From assembly GCA_947650365.1 (NCBI GenBank), contig OX393549.1:84179362-84243361 (forward strand): DNA of 64,000 nucleotides. Direction: 5' to 3'. The translations under genes were made by a program, and so were the position numbers. The notes under the pieces are model-generated. The model was not told the origin of the DNA. It saw only the letters and a list, made by a program, of their open reading frames with translations, and did not search any database. This document shows, piece after piece, positions 50,618 to 61,953 of this stretch (within the stretch, counting starts at the first letter, position 1; every line of letters begins with the position of its first letter). This DNA is from Chamaelirium japonicum. Its lineage: Eukaryota > Streptophyta > Magnoliopsida > Liliales > Melanthiaceae.

Positions 50618-51936
50618 CCATCTGAATATAATTTTGCTGCAGGCTATTTTTTGCTTTGGATGCTAGGTGAGGCAACTGGACCGTTTCCTAATATGCATTA
50701 GAAAAGGTAAAAGAGCATCAGTGAGATGCACGAGTCATGGCTGTGTAAAGTATAGATCAGACGGGTCTCTATTCTTCCATGAATGTTTCAAATGCCTCAC
50801 TTCGCATTCGGAGCAGAATCTCCCCGTAGCAAAAAGAAAAAAAAAAATTCACATCCACTGTTGCCAGGAAAATGCTATTTGAAATACAGTTTCCACAGTG
50901 AGAAAAATTTTGCTTTCCTGTCAAGTCTGGGAGCCCCATGCCAAGATTTACCTTCAGCGACAAGGCTTACTGAGTCTTGCGTCCGCACACTGACCCGATG
51001 GTCGATCATCCGGTCTCTGGATCAGCCCGAAGCTTGTGTGCCAAGTGTTAATGTATACAGGGAGCACTGTGAAGATCATGTTTGCCTCAGCCTACTGAAA
51101 GCCTGGGTTAACCAAGGGGAACTTCCAGAGAACTCCAGCAACGTTGTTTGCCTTCAGCAGAAGAGGTGGGGGGGAGGGGGGGGATGACCAGGTTTATTGT
51201 AGTGGACTCCCCTTCAGCGCAAAACGCAATCCTCAGGTTCGTCTGGCACCTGGACATGAAAGCCATCAACTTCCCACTCGTCGAAAGGATTTTCCATGTA
51301 AAAAATTCCAGGTTGAACTCAACATGCAAACCCAACCACACCTGCACATTCACCTTCAAACTCATAATACAAATCGATCTCGCCGATCAACGTGCATAGA
51401 ACTCACTAACCCAAGTTTTTTCTTTTTCTTTTTTTTGGGTAAGAGCTAAAGATTACAATGCTGAGACTTCTGACGATCTAAAAGCTGCGGTCGGAACAAA
51501 CATTAGAGAGTAGGAAGATCATGCACCAAAAAAGGCTACATACAGCCTAGTACCCCTGCCTCAGCTTATCTTCACACCTGTTCTTCTCATCCTGGGAAAT
51601 ATTGTCGAAAAAGCAAGTTAAAGTGCTGAAAGATGTAATAGTCTGATAAGTCATAGAGCTTGATTCTCAATAAAACCACCTGAATTAATGTATAGGGATT
51701 AGTATGTCTAAAAATATCCACTTGAGAAGGTGCGATCGAAATTATGTAAATAGTCTAAGAGAGCTACTTGGAGTTCCGTGCAGACCTAGAAAATGTCTAG
51801 TGAGATACGATACTGCTCAAGCAATGTAACCCAACCCCCCCCCAAAAAAAAAAAAAAAACTCAATCAGAAGAAACTGAGGCCTCGTGATCTTTATTACGT
51901 TGGTGATGGTATTGTGGAAGCATGATATGGCAAGTT
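50615..51936. other. Intergenic DNA, no supported gene
   Basis: Frames reach 134 codons (50783-51187, plus; also 51108-51365, minus) but none matches a family I recognise, and they overlap each other on both strands. GTGAGATGCACGAGTC at 50721 is related to 35337 and 35449. A C/A homopolymer run lies at 51833-51859. Confidence 0.4.
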
Positions 51937-51944
51937 GGTATGAT

Positions 51945-52343
51945 TCGGGATGGCAACAGGTCGGGTTTGGGACATGCGGCCCTATCCCGAGCCATCCCGT
52001 TAAGGAATACCTTATCTCAAACCCATATCGGGTTTGGCGGGAAAACCCCAAACCCATCCCATTTATAGTAGCAACCGTCCCGTCCCAAATATATTTCGAG
52101 GGGACGAATCAAAGCAAGTTGGTTTAGGTTTGAACTAAAAGAGAAATACAAAACATAATAGGAAATAGATACATTTTACCTAAAAAATAGGGTAATTCTA
52201 CAATTTTTTCTTAAACAACCCCGTCCCAAACCCGATCAGGTTTTTCCAAACAATCCCAAACCCGTCCAAACCCATTTAATTCCATCCCAATAGGGTTGGG
52301 CCGGGTCGGGTAACCAGCAAAACACATTTAATTGTCATCCCTA
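51945..52343. mobile_element. hAT-like non-autonomous element
   Basis: Ends TCGGGATGGCAAC and GTCATCCCTA form imperfect TIRs of the same type as 27343-27820. Flanking octamers GGTATGAT and GCTATAAT match at 6 of 8. The interior has AACCCGTCCC/GGGTCGGG-type repeats. Older than the copy at 27343. Confidence 0.6.
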
Positions 52344-52351
52344 GCTATAAT

Positions 52352-52721
52352 GCTCGAGCCAACGATAGTGATGACCGAACGGTGAACATACGATGAATTG
52401 ATGATGACAATCGAGTCATTTATATATTCATATTCAAATTGTAATTGTGGAAAATTAATATTTTAATTGAAAAAACCCACCCATTAGAAGATCCAAACCA
52501 GGTAAATCTCACTTAAAAGGCGTGTCATGACAAGTTGGATTTAAATATGATAAAGCTTGTTACTTTGGTCATTATACTTCAAACTCCAAATTTAAAACAT
52601 GTGCAAGTATGTATAGTTTTACCATGATGTAGATGTGTTCCAAGACATACTAGAAGATATCGAATAGCTACATCCTACATAGCCTACCCACATATCAAAT
52701 GGAGCCATCTCACTAGGAGTA
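52352..52721. other. Intergenic DNA, no gene seen
   Basis: AT-rich, no frame or repeat of note. Confidence 0.45.
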
Positions 52722-52729
52722 CCATATAC

Positions 52730-53047
52730 CAATGTTATTAAAACCGGACCGGACAGGCCGGTCCGGACATGAAACCGGCGAACCGGTAGGTAAACCGATC
52801 CGGTTCGGATATGAACCGGTATTGAACCGCCGGGCCGGGCGGTTTTAGGTATAAACCGGATCGGACCGGACGGTTTTAGGTATAAACGAACCGGTTTTTT
52901 TTTTGGTGCACAAATACTCTCTCTCTCTCTCTATCTTTCTCTGGGTTTGACTGTGTTTGTTGGGCCGGTGAACCGGATTGGACCGGCCGGCCGAACCGGA
53001 CCGGTACACAAACCGGTTCGTCCTCCGGTCCGGTTCTGACAACATTG
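52730..53047. mobile_element. hAT-type non-autonomous element with CCGG-rich TIRs
   Basis: Left end CAATGTTATTAAAACCGGAC, right end reverse-complemented CAATGTTGTCAGAACCGGAC. Perfect 8-bp duplication CCATATAC (52722-52729, 53048-53055). The 318-bp interior is built of AACCGG/CCGGTT repeats with a CT stretch. The 8-bp duplication supports hAT; TIR start CAATG is less typical, so the superfamily is inferred. Confidence 0.8.
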
Positions 53048-53120
53048 CCATATACACAACCAACCAACTAGATACAAAACATAAAATGAAATTGGTTGAA
53101 ACTTTAATAAAGATAGCTAG

Positions 53121-53873
53121 CTAAGAAGCACTAACACTGGTACGGGAACACGGGTACGACACGACATGGGGTACGTCAACACAGCAAATCCTAAAAAAGG
53201 AGGGCACAAGTACGGCGGGGACACGGCAAAATAAATTAATATTTTTTATTAATTTTATGTATGTTTATAATTCATATATATTTCAATAACCGAAAAACCT
53301 TATAAAAAACTAAAATGAAAATTTAATGCATACTAAGTCGCAATCATTAGTTACACCCAGCCTGATCGGTGAATCGCACACAACCCTAAATGGCATGGAA
53401 AATAACGGTTGTGTTTCAGTTTTGGCTTCAACCTATCTGAAACTTCAGAGGATCAGATAGGTTAAAGTCAAAACTGAATCAAAACAGCCCGTTACAACCA
53501 GCCTGACAAGTGAATCGCACTCAGACCCAAATGGCATGCAAAAGAACGGTTGCGATTCAGTTGGCTTCAACCTATCTGATCCTCTGAAACCTCAGAGGAT
53601 CAAATAGGTTGAAACCAAAACTAAATCACAACAGCTTATGACCCGACCCTATATCAAACAGCCCATCAACCTGCCGTGTCCAGTGAGTATCCGATGAGTA
53701 TCCGGCGAGTGTCCGGCCGTGTTTGGCTCCCGGAAGCACATGGGACACGGCACATGCATATCTGGTGCGTGTCCGACGCGTGTCTGGCAAGTGTCGGTGT
53801 CCTACGCGTGTCTAGTGAGTGTCGGTGTTCAACACGGGTACGAGGGATCCTGGGAAAGTGTCTGTGCTTCCTA
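53121..53873. mobile_element. Mutator-like non-autonomous element
   Basis: TIRs TAAGAAGCACTAACACT and (right, complement) TAGGAAGCACAGACACT, with ACGGG/GGGTACGA continuing on both sides. Flanking 9-mers GATAGCTAG and AATAGCTAG match at 8 of 9. Inside are GTGTCCGG-type repeats (53680-53830) and the tandem hairpin units at 53350-53636. The TIR offset by one base leaves the exact edge uncertain. Confidence 0.62.
53350..53636. repeat. Two tandem 141-146-bp units, each with a long hairpin
   Basis: Unit A 53350-53490 and unit B 53491-53636 align over their whole length. In B, 53566-53587 pairs with 53592-53613 (22 bp, one mismatch, 4-base loop), and pairing continues outward imperfectly to about 45 bp. 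Unit A has the same stem with a shorter apical part. Confidence 0.75.
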
Positions 53874-53882
53874 AATAGCTAG

Positions 53883-54110
53883 TTGGGTACCAATACAAGC
53901 GTACACATGTTATAGGCTAAACTAATGTGAAACCATAACAGTGCCCAGGCCATCGCTGCCACAACCATTGTCGCTACAACCACCACCATAGTCACCACCA
54001 GCGCCGTCTCCATAGCCACCATCACCATTCACTGACAGCACCAACCATTGTCACTATCACCATCACCATCGGTTGGCACAACTGTCGTGGCTATCGCCCG
54101 ACATCTCCAC
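53883..54110. other. Simple-sequence DNA left of Copia C
   Basis: CCACCATCACCATC-type triplet-rich sequence, with no supported frame. It ends at the Copia target (TCCAC). Confidence 0.5.
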
Positions 54111-54292
54111 TGTTAGATTGAGAGAAAGATAGAGATTGGGAGTGAAGCATGGCTTTACTCATTGGGGCAGATGCCCTATATATCACTATACAAAGGATGG
54201 GGTCACCAAAGGGTGAGCAAACCCAAAAAACAAAAGAGACTAAAAGAGACAGACCAACACAAGGATTAAGAATAAATCTACACACTCTAACA
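54111..54292 (-). repeat. Copia C left LTR (3' LTR)
   Basis: 182 bp, with a short CCTATATATCAC motif. A polypurine tract complement CCCCCCCTC lies at 54301-54309. Confidence 0.9.
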
Positions 54293-54300
54293 CGGTAACA

Positions 54301-54309
54301 CCCCCCCTC
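54301..54309 (-). other. Copia C polypurine tract
   Basis: Minus strand GAGGGGGGG. It is followed by TGTTACCG, so it sits 8 bases from the LTR edge rather than touching it. Confidence 0.65.
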
Positions 54310-57152
54310 AAACTCAAGGTGGATCATACACCAAGAGTTTACTAAGAAGATATCGAAAGCGCTGAATAGTGTCTTCGTAAAGAAGTCTGCAAGGAGCAAG
54401 TCACAATGCCTCGAAGATAGCGAAGAATCCTCAGTAGTGCGGTATAGTGAGCTGTGCGAGGAGCACTAACAAACTGACTAAGACTCGAACGGCATGTGCA
54501 ATGTCCGGGCGAGTGATCATCAGATAAACAAGAGCACCAACAAGCTGGCGATAGCGCATGGGATCCGAAAGTGGCTCGCCATCAGTGGGACGGAGCTTCA
54601 CAGTAAGCTCCATCGGTGTATCCACGGTCCGTGAATCAGGAAGTGCAGCACGACTTAGTATATCAAAAATAAACTTCTGGTAAGAGACTAAGTATCCCCG
54701 AGGAGATGAAGCAACCTCAAGGCCGAGGAAGTAGCGAAGTGGACCAAGGTCTTTCATCTCGAACTGCTGCTTCAGAAAATTGATAGTAGCAATATCGTCA
54801 CCGGTAATGATCATGTCATCAACATATAGAAACAATATCGCACGACCATGAGTAGAAGTGTGAGTGAACATAGCATAGTCATTCATACTCTCTGTAAAGC
54901 CGGCTGCAAGCCTGCAAGCACTGAGGACCTGAAGCGCTCAAACCAAGCCCGAGGAGCTTGCTTGAGCCCATAAATGGCCCGATGAAGACGGCAAAAATGC
55001 TGGGGAGGAGTCAAAAGACCAGGAGGGGGACTCATGTAGACCTCCTCAGAGAGATCGCCGTGAAGAAATGCATTCTTCACATCCATCTGGAAGAGTGGCC
55101 AGTGACGAGCAGAAGCAATGGCTAACAGAGTCCGGACAGAAGTCATTTTTGCAACAGGGGCAAAGGTCTCCTCGTAGTCAATGACATGCTCCTGAGTGAA
55201 ACCACAAGCAACTAGGCGGGCCTTGTATCTCTCAATCGATCCATCGGAGCGAGTCTTGATCCAATAAACCCAGCGACAACTGACAGGATCCTTCCCTGGA
55301 GGAAGAGGAACGAGCTCCCAAGTACCAGTCTGCTGAAGGGCTTGCAACTCCTCAGCCATAGCCTGCTACCAGTGCGGAATATGAACTGCCTCACGATAAG
55401 TCTGTGGCTCCTGAAGAGAGTGAATAGTTGCAAGGAAGGACTGAAAAGGAAGCGAGTAAGAAGCAACCTGAGAAAAGCCATAGCGACCAGGTGGATGCCT
55501 CTCACGCTCAGGATAGCGTGTAGGAGCAGAAGACCTAATATCACTAGCATCTGATAGTGGCAACGAAGACGGTGAACCAGAAGTTTCTGCAGAAGAAGTG
55601 ATAGCAGGCGAAGCAGGTGGAACTGATGAAGCTGGCAGTACAGGTGGAGTTGGCACGGGCTGACGACGAGTGTAGGTGTAAATTACAGGTGGGTGTGTGG
55701 GCTCAAGCACTGGAGCATGAGAAGTGGTAGCATCCAGAGGCACAGGGGTAGGAAGAAGACCCGAAGAGGAACTAGATGTCTGGAGGAAAGACAAGTCCAA
55801 GGAAGAAGATGCTTCTGAGTATAAGGGTGTGTCCTCAAAGAAGGTCACATGTCGAAAGATGCAGATACGACGAACAGAAGGGTCATAGCAACGCCAGTCC
55901 TTGTGCTCAGAACTGTACCCTAAAAAGACACTTGGCCGACCGAAAAGCTTTGTACGCTCCCCAGGTGGAAGCAAAACAAAGCTGGTACAACCGAAAGTAC
56001 GTAGAACTCTATAATTGGGAACAATGGAGTAGAGTCGCTGAAACGGGGACCGACCAGAAAGAAGGGGGAAAGGAGTCCAGTTAATTAGATGGACAGAGGT
56101 AAGAACAGCTTAAGCCCAAAAGTGACAAGGAACTGAGGCAGAGAACAAAAAAGACCGAGCGGTCTCAAGAATGTGACGATGCTTCCTCTCAGCAACCCCA
56201 TTTTGAGCAGGCGTGTAAGGGCACGACTGCTGGGGTAGAGTACCGTGAGAGAAAAGAATATCACGAAACTCGGAAGAAAGATACTCTCGAGTACCATCTG
56301 AGCGAAAAACCTTAATTCGTTTTCCAAATTGAGTATGGACCATACTAGTGAAATCACGATATACCTGACATACATCGGACCTACGACGTAAGAATGTCAC
56401 CCAGGTGAACCGAGAGAAGTCATCAATGAAACTGACATAGTAATGAAAGCCAGACATGGACATGACCGGTGATGGTCCCCAAATGTCAGAGTGCACAAGA
56501 TCGAAAGAAGAGGTAGACACACTCACTGGAGGGAAAAGGATGAGCCGAGTGCTTAGCAAACTGACAACTCGTACAGGGAGAAGGAGAAGTGAATGAGAGA
56601 TTACCCAAGTGGCCGGACTGAAACATGCTTCGTAGACACATTGCAATAGGATGTCCAAGGCGGCGATGCCAGAGATCGACAGTGGAAAGAGCAGTAACAC
56701 ATGAAGCAGAGGAAGGCAAAGGCACATAAAGATGCTCCAGACTGTACAAGCCACCATGTCTCCGTCCTGTCCCAATCTGATGGCCAGTGCGAGGGTCTTC
56801 CACCACACAAGAGGATGCTGAGAAAGTAACGGTGAAACCGAGATCAGCCAATCTACTAACCGAGATCAGATTGATTGACAAACAAGGAGCATGGAGCACA
56901 TCCGGAAGTGATACGACCACTTGGGTCAGAGGATGTGGAGATAGAGCCAGAGCAAGTGATGTCCAAAGGAGACCCGTCGGCAGTGCGAAGCTGCAGCTGA
57001 GGAGCCACAAGAGTACATCTAGACAGAATATCAGCATCAGAAGTCATGTGATGAGTTGCTCCAGAGTCAAAGATCCAAGAGGTGCTGGAGAGAGTCAAAT
57101 GACACTGAGCAGGGGAAGACGAATCGGCACAAGAGCCCACCGTAGTTGCCAT
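54310..57152 (-). pseudogene. Copia C pol remnants (protease to truncated RNase H)
   Basis: Minus-strand frames in order. At 56856-57152: protease (WIFDSGATHHMT, Asp-Ser-Gly present). At 56486-57037 and 56110-56808: integrase zinc region (LWHRRLGHP, CTSCQFAKH) and core (DLVHSDIWGPS, FSRFTWVTFL, CPYTPAQNGVAERKHRHIL). At 55366-55974: integrase end and variable linker (LFGRPSVFLGYS). At 54883-55359: reverse transcriptase (ALQQTGTWELVPLP, IERYKARLVACGFTQE, WPLFQMDVKNAFLHGDLSEE). At 54431-54886: catalytic YVDD (LFLYVDDMIITG) and connection (MKDLGPLRYFLGLEVA). Frames shift between pieces. Past about 54440 the sequence jumps to the RNase H end near 54390 (ADFFTKT). Confidence 0.9.
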
Positions 57153-57159
57153 GGTCTAA

Positions 57160-58162
57160 ACGCAGGAGGTGGCACACTTGTGAGCTTTATCTTTTATCTT
57201 CACCTGCTATAATAAAACAATAAACACTATGCTGAAACAATCTGAAACACTATGTTGCTATTGCAAACAAGACCACTATGCTGCAGCAACAAAACTGTGC
57301 TAACTGAGAACTGAACAGATGTGCTCTTGCTGGAGAAACAGTTGCTGAAACAGTGCTAGAGAACCAGTGTGCTGAAGAAGCGGTGTGATGAAGAAACACT
57401 GGAGAAACAGTGTGCTGAAGAAACACTAGAGAAGCAGTGTGCTGGAGGCATTGTTCTGTGCTGTAAGCATGGGCTGAACCAATGCAAGCAAATTTAAAAC
57501 AGTGTGCTTGAACCAATGCAAACATAAAAAACTAGCAGCAATAAACCAGAATCAGTCCAGTTGAACCCAGTTGAACCAAATAGAAGCTGGGCCGGTGAGC
57601 CAAACTAAACTAGCTTATGTGGCAAAGCAACCTTATGGTAAGAGAAATCTGACCGTCAAAAGGGATGAATGACTGAGATCAAGTCAGCAGTCATCCCTGT
57701 TTCAGCTAGGGTATCAAAACCCCAATAATCCGCCTCCTTTTCACACTTGCCTCCCAATCCGATTTCAGGCTGATAACTACAGGGGAGCCGGGCCTGGTCA
57801 ATCTGCAGTCGATTCTTCAGATCGGGTGGAGCTCGCTGATCTGCTGTCGGACGTCGAAGATCGGGCTCAGGTAGCACATCTGGAGCTCACCGGAGCTCGA
57901 GGTGAAGATCGATCCTGATCTCAGATCTGAGATGAAGGTTGTCAAAGGCACGATCTAGAGCATATCTGCAGCTCGTCGAAGGCTTGGAATGAGGTCGTGT
58001 CGCCTGCACATTTTGAGAGGGAAGAAGACGGCGCAGCAAGCTACCCGTCGCTTGGAGAGGGCAGTCCAGTGAGTAGAGGAAAAGCCTGCAAGAGGTGTGA
58101 GATCTCGTCCGCGAATTCCCACGAAGTTCACTACAGGGGAGATCGAGGTCGAGGATGAACCA
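57160..58162 (-). other. Copia C leader and gag-less region
   Basis: 57230-57440 is an imperfect tandem of AACAGTGTGCTGAAGAA-like units. The rest is non-coding. No capsid or zinc-knuckle motif is visible, so gag was lost or replaced. Confidence 0.6.
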
Positions 58163-58174
58163 GCTCTGATACCA
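58163..58174 (-). other. Copia C primer-binding site (tRNA-Met)
   Basis: Plus-strand GCTCTGATACCA is the complement of TGGTATCAGAGC and abuts the LTR. Confidence 0.92.
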
Positions 58175-58358
58175 TGTTAGATTGAGAGAAAGATAGAGAT
58201 TGGGAGTGAAGCATGGCTTTACTCATTGGGGCAAATGCCCTATATATCACTATACAAAGGATGGGCTCACCAAAGGGTGAGCATACCCAAAAGACAAAAG
58301 AGACTAAAAGAGACAAAGACCTATACAAGGATTAAGAATAAATCTACACACTCTAACA
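58175..58358 (-). repeat. Copia C right LTR (5' LTR)
   Basis: 184 bp; about eight differences from the left LTR including a small indel. Confidence 0.9.
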
Positions 58359-58363
58359 GCCAC

Positions 58364-59229
58364 CATATCACAAAAGAGATCTTAAAATAGAGGATGGGTT
58401 GGGGTGATTGTCTCTTAAAATCCAGTCAAGTAGGTTACCTCATTGTTGTTCGATTACTCAAGTCTGATTCTCCAGTGCCCAGAAGGTGGAGAGAGAAAGC
58501 TCCAGATGGGGTTTATGTTTCTAGAGAGATTTGACGATATGGAAAGGCATGTGGTCTAAGACGTGTTCAATAGGAAATTTGAATCGAATCGTCTGTTGCC
58601 TCGTGTAGCGTAGCCGCGTAGGAGACGAAAGAGATAAATTTCGGAGATTCAAATGTCTTTTTTGGCGCGGCGGGGGGGGGTAAGTGGGGTTTCTGTTTTT
58701 TCACGGCTTAATAGTAGGCCAGATGACTAACCATAGGTCATTCTACGTAAGGTCATCCGAGTATACCAAGGTGAGGTAAACAATCCAAAAGTGCAATTCT
58801 ACACTTAAGGATGTCTCAATCAGAAGTGCATATACAAGATAATGTGAAGCTAACCATTACACTCCCTAATTAGAGACAAGTGAAAGATAGTAAGTATTCA
58901 AAGCTAAATATACAAGAGTCAAAAAGGCATAGCCCAATCACAAGGTGCACAACACATGGCTCAAAGGATTTACAACTAGAAAAAGTATTTGAAACTAGCT
59001 TAAAGTTTAAACACAAAGCCATGTGATGAACCATTAAAAAAGATATGCAATAAGCTCCAAAAATGTAGCTGCACGAACGCAATAAAACAAATTCATGCAT
59101 GCAAAACAAAAAGGATTCTTCATGCATGCAAAACAAAAAGGATTCTTCATGCATGAAAAATAAAATGTGCTGTGTAGAGACATGATGTGTGATAAGGAAA
59201 GTAAGTCTTTCCACAGCCACATGGTCTTA
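58364..59229. other. Intergenic DNA with a short tandem repeat
   Basis: No gene seen. CATGCATGCAAAACAAAAAG and GGATTCTT form about 2.5 tandem units of 31 bp at 59092-59160. A G run lies at 58672-58680. Confidence 0.5.
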
Positions 59230-59880
59230 ACTTTAGAATTTAGAGGCAATTTGTGTATCTGACGATGGTAAGGAGTCATAGGAGAGAAATCCGCATTTGG
59301 GATTTTCCTTGTCACAAAAGCAGTCCTCTTGCTTGGCATTGGATGTCCTCTGCTAGGGACCTCTATCCCTGAAGCCCTGATTCCTTTCGTCATTGGCTCT
59401 ATCCTCATTCTCAGTTTTCTTCTTACCAGTAAACCATTTTCCAAGCTTGACAAATTGATTCCTTTGTTGTGCTTACATGACTTTCTTGAACCTTTGAGTT
59501 ATCAAGTATGTAAGCTCCTCATCAGACTCTAATTGATCATCCCTGATAGCCTTAAATGCTATGCCTATGGATTTCTTGGATACCGGGAGATTCACTTCAA
59601 AAGTCTATAAAGACTCCACAAGCTCCTCAACCTTGAGCTTGTCAACGTCTTTGCTTTTTTCGATTGTCGTCGCCTTCGCTTGAAATCTCACAGGAAGAGA
59701 CCTTAAGATTTATCTGACAATCTTCGACTCAGACATCTTCTCTCCCAGATTATGTGACGAGTTGACAATATCACTAAGCTTCGCATAGTATTCGGAAGAA
59801 AGATTGTTCTTCCTCCGTTCTCAGATTTTCAAACTTAGTTGTCAACTAATGCAGCTTGGAGATCTTCTAGGTCGCTATTC
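59230..59880 (-). pseudogene. Copia gag relic
   Basis: Minus-strand translation in shifting frames gives YYAKLSDIVNSSHNLGEKM, SKIVRQILRSLPVRFQAKAT, DVDKLKVEELVESL and, further on, KKTENEDRANDERNQGFRD, the order and type of a Copia capsid region followed by a charged tail. The zinc knuckle is not recognisable. No LTR pair can be assigned with certainty. Confidence 0.65.
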
Positions 59881-61434
59881 CCTCGACGAAAATCACTATA
59901 AAACTTCTGTGTTACACAAGTCTTCAAGCATATGTCTCCCAGACAGACTCGATGCTCCCACAGTCGCTCGCTCTTGAATGTTGTTGCCTTTCCCGCACAC
60001 GCCGCCACCTATCCTCTGGATTCTCCCTGCTACAACCCTTGTATTGAACACTTTGGAACAATAACGACAAAACTCACCAAAGTCGCTCCTATATGGATTT
60101 CCTCGTGATTGATGGCTCACTCTACATCAATTGACCTAACTCGGACGCACCATCGAGTAGGGACCCTTGAGCCTAAGGATGCTACCTATACTCGGATCGA
60201 AGGGATGCTTCAACCTTCACATGGTGGATTCCAAGAGCTCAACTCCTTTGCAATTCTAGATCCAAAGAGACTTCTCTTTGATGGATCCTACTCTGGCCCC
60301 ACGCCAAAGCAAACTCCCACTCAATAGATTTTATTGAATCCATGGGAGGGATGAATTTCAATATCACTAGGTAGGAGGGAATAGGGTCAAATCTATTCTC
60401 ATGAATCAAAGCCCAAAACCCTAGATGAATCAATGAAAAACACCTGCCTAGAGGGAATGAAGACTTACCCAAATGGGGATACTCCTCTCCAAAGACTCTT
60501 GGTTGCAAAAAAAGGTAATAAATCCTTACCCTAATGAGCCAACAAGCCCATTTATATAGGGTACATGTCTCTCATTGATGGCCATTAGATATGGCCACCA
60601 ATAGTTGAGATAAACCCAACCTAAGGAAAAGCTTAACGTAATAGATCAATCGTTTTGAAGAGATCAATCATTAACTAATAGTTGAGATAGAAGCACAGCT
60701 TTATGTCCCTAAACCATTTTAAAGAGATCAATCATTAACTAATAACATATGTTCGGATGTTCCTACACTATTTCGGCATAAAAAATATTAAAAAGTAAAT
60801 AAGGTGGTGAGCCATGTTTGAAATTGTAATAGATTCCTTGTGCTGAAAAATTTGTCTTACAAAATTCTAAGGTAAAAGCTTCTCTATTCTCAAATCCTTA
60901 GTTTAAAAAACTTGGCCTCATGACTACTCCCAAAAGATTTTAGGTGGGGTTTAGCTTTGTCTTAACGACTTAAAGAAAACAGAGCTCTTTAAGAAAGATA
61001 TAGTAAATATTGTTATTTTGACGATAAAAGATGCCCAGCCTTATAAAGACAGGGTTTCAAATGGTTTTAGGCATAATTGGACAAGACATACCCCTTTTTG
61101 TCGAGAATGATTGAAACCAATCTAGGCCCGGATTGCATCTTGGGATGTTTCAAGTTTAATTTCAACGTACCAAGATTTGGAACAATTGATATGGATAAGT
61201 TTCAATCGAAATTATATTCCTTTCTTTCATTTATATGCCCCTATTGTCAACTATTATTACACACTTATGTAACTTTAGTAGATAAATGAGTTAAATTCTC
61301 TTACGAATACTTCATTTATATCGTGTCCAAGAAAATGGACTGCATAATTTGAGAATCTTGAAGTAGTATCCCGTGTCTTGACATTTATGAGATTAAAGGA
61401 TCCAACACCTAGACACGCACCAACATCAGATACC
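59881..61434. other. Repeat-derived intergenic DNA, no gene seen
   Basis: 60400-60600 resembles a leader or LTR (CCAACAAGCCCATTTATATAGG). ATAGTTGAGATA and AAGAGATCAATCATTAACTA repeat at 60600-60740. Frames do not exceed about 90 codons. Confidence 0.4.
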
Positions 61435-61953
61435 AATAACAAAACAAAAGGTGCTTTCATTATTCTACTGAATTAAAGCTTAGAGAGATCGTTTTCCTAT
61501 AATTTCACAGTGTACCCTTTGGGTTTGAAGCATTTGTATTGGTGTCTCTCTCTTTTTTGTCCCTATATTTATGATCGCTCAGTTGAAGATCAACTTTTCC
61601 ACCATCCATCGTCGTGAATCCGATATCAGGCCTAACAACCTTAGTCCCACTAATCAAAGTATAGATTGTTAAGAAATGAACACGGGTCTCCTCCATACAC
61701 ACAACAGATCTACTAAACACTTTACAGCCAATCACTTAACTATATTTGTGTGGGACATATTCAAAGAAGGGTTGCTAGCTTGCTAACTATCTACACACTA
61801 AAGTTACAATGAAAGGAAAATATCTATATAATATGGCACGGCGGTCTGCATGCTGACTAGACAAAATAGAACCAAATGTTGACTAGACAAAATAAACGTT
61901 GACTAGACAAAAACCGTTCACCCTAATAAGGTAGCAATCCCAACCTAACAACA
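61435..61953 (-). repeat. Possible Copia LTR with primer site on one side and purine tract on the other
   Basis: Plus strand ends CCTAACAACA, followed by CCCCCCTTCTCATCCC (complement of a polypurine tract). On the left, ATCAGATACCAATAAC resembles a degenerate tRNA-Met primer site. The left LTR edge has no clear TG/CA end, so the call is tentative. Confidence 0.4.

Larger units (their letters stand above)
54111..58358 (-). mobile_element. Ty1/Copia element lacking gag and most of RNase H
   Basis: LTRs of 182-184 bp (54111-54292, 58175-58358) with TGTTAG and CTAACA edges. The flanking TCCAC (54106-54110) and GCCAC (58359-58363) match at 4 of 5. The primer site (58163-58174) sets orientation as minus. 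Pol pieces run in Copia order from 57152 down to 54310. The gag position (57160-58160) holds low-complexity repeats instead. RNase H is cut from its first motifs straight to its last (ADFFTKT), so about 130 residues are missing. Non-functional. Confidence 0.9.

Noticed and set aside
51108..51365. An 85-codon minus-strand frame starting MSLKVNVQVW
   Set aside because: A weak resemblance to DNA-clamp-type proteins was considered, but no conserved motif string aligns with confidence and frames overlap on the other strand.
53930..54110. A CRISPR-like or coding triplet repeat
   Set aside because: Simple CCACCATCACCATC drift without regular repeat-spacer structure and without an open frame of interest.
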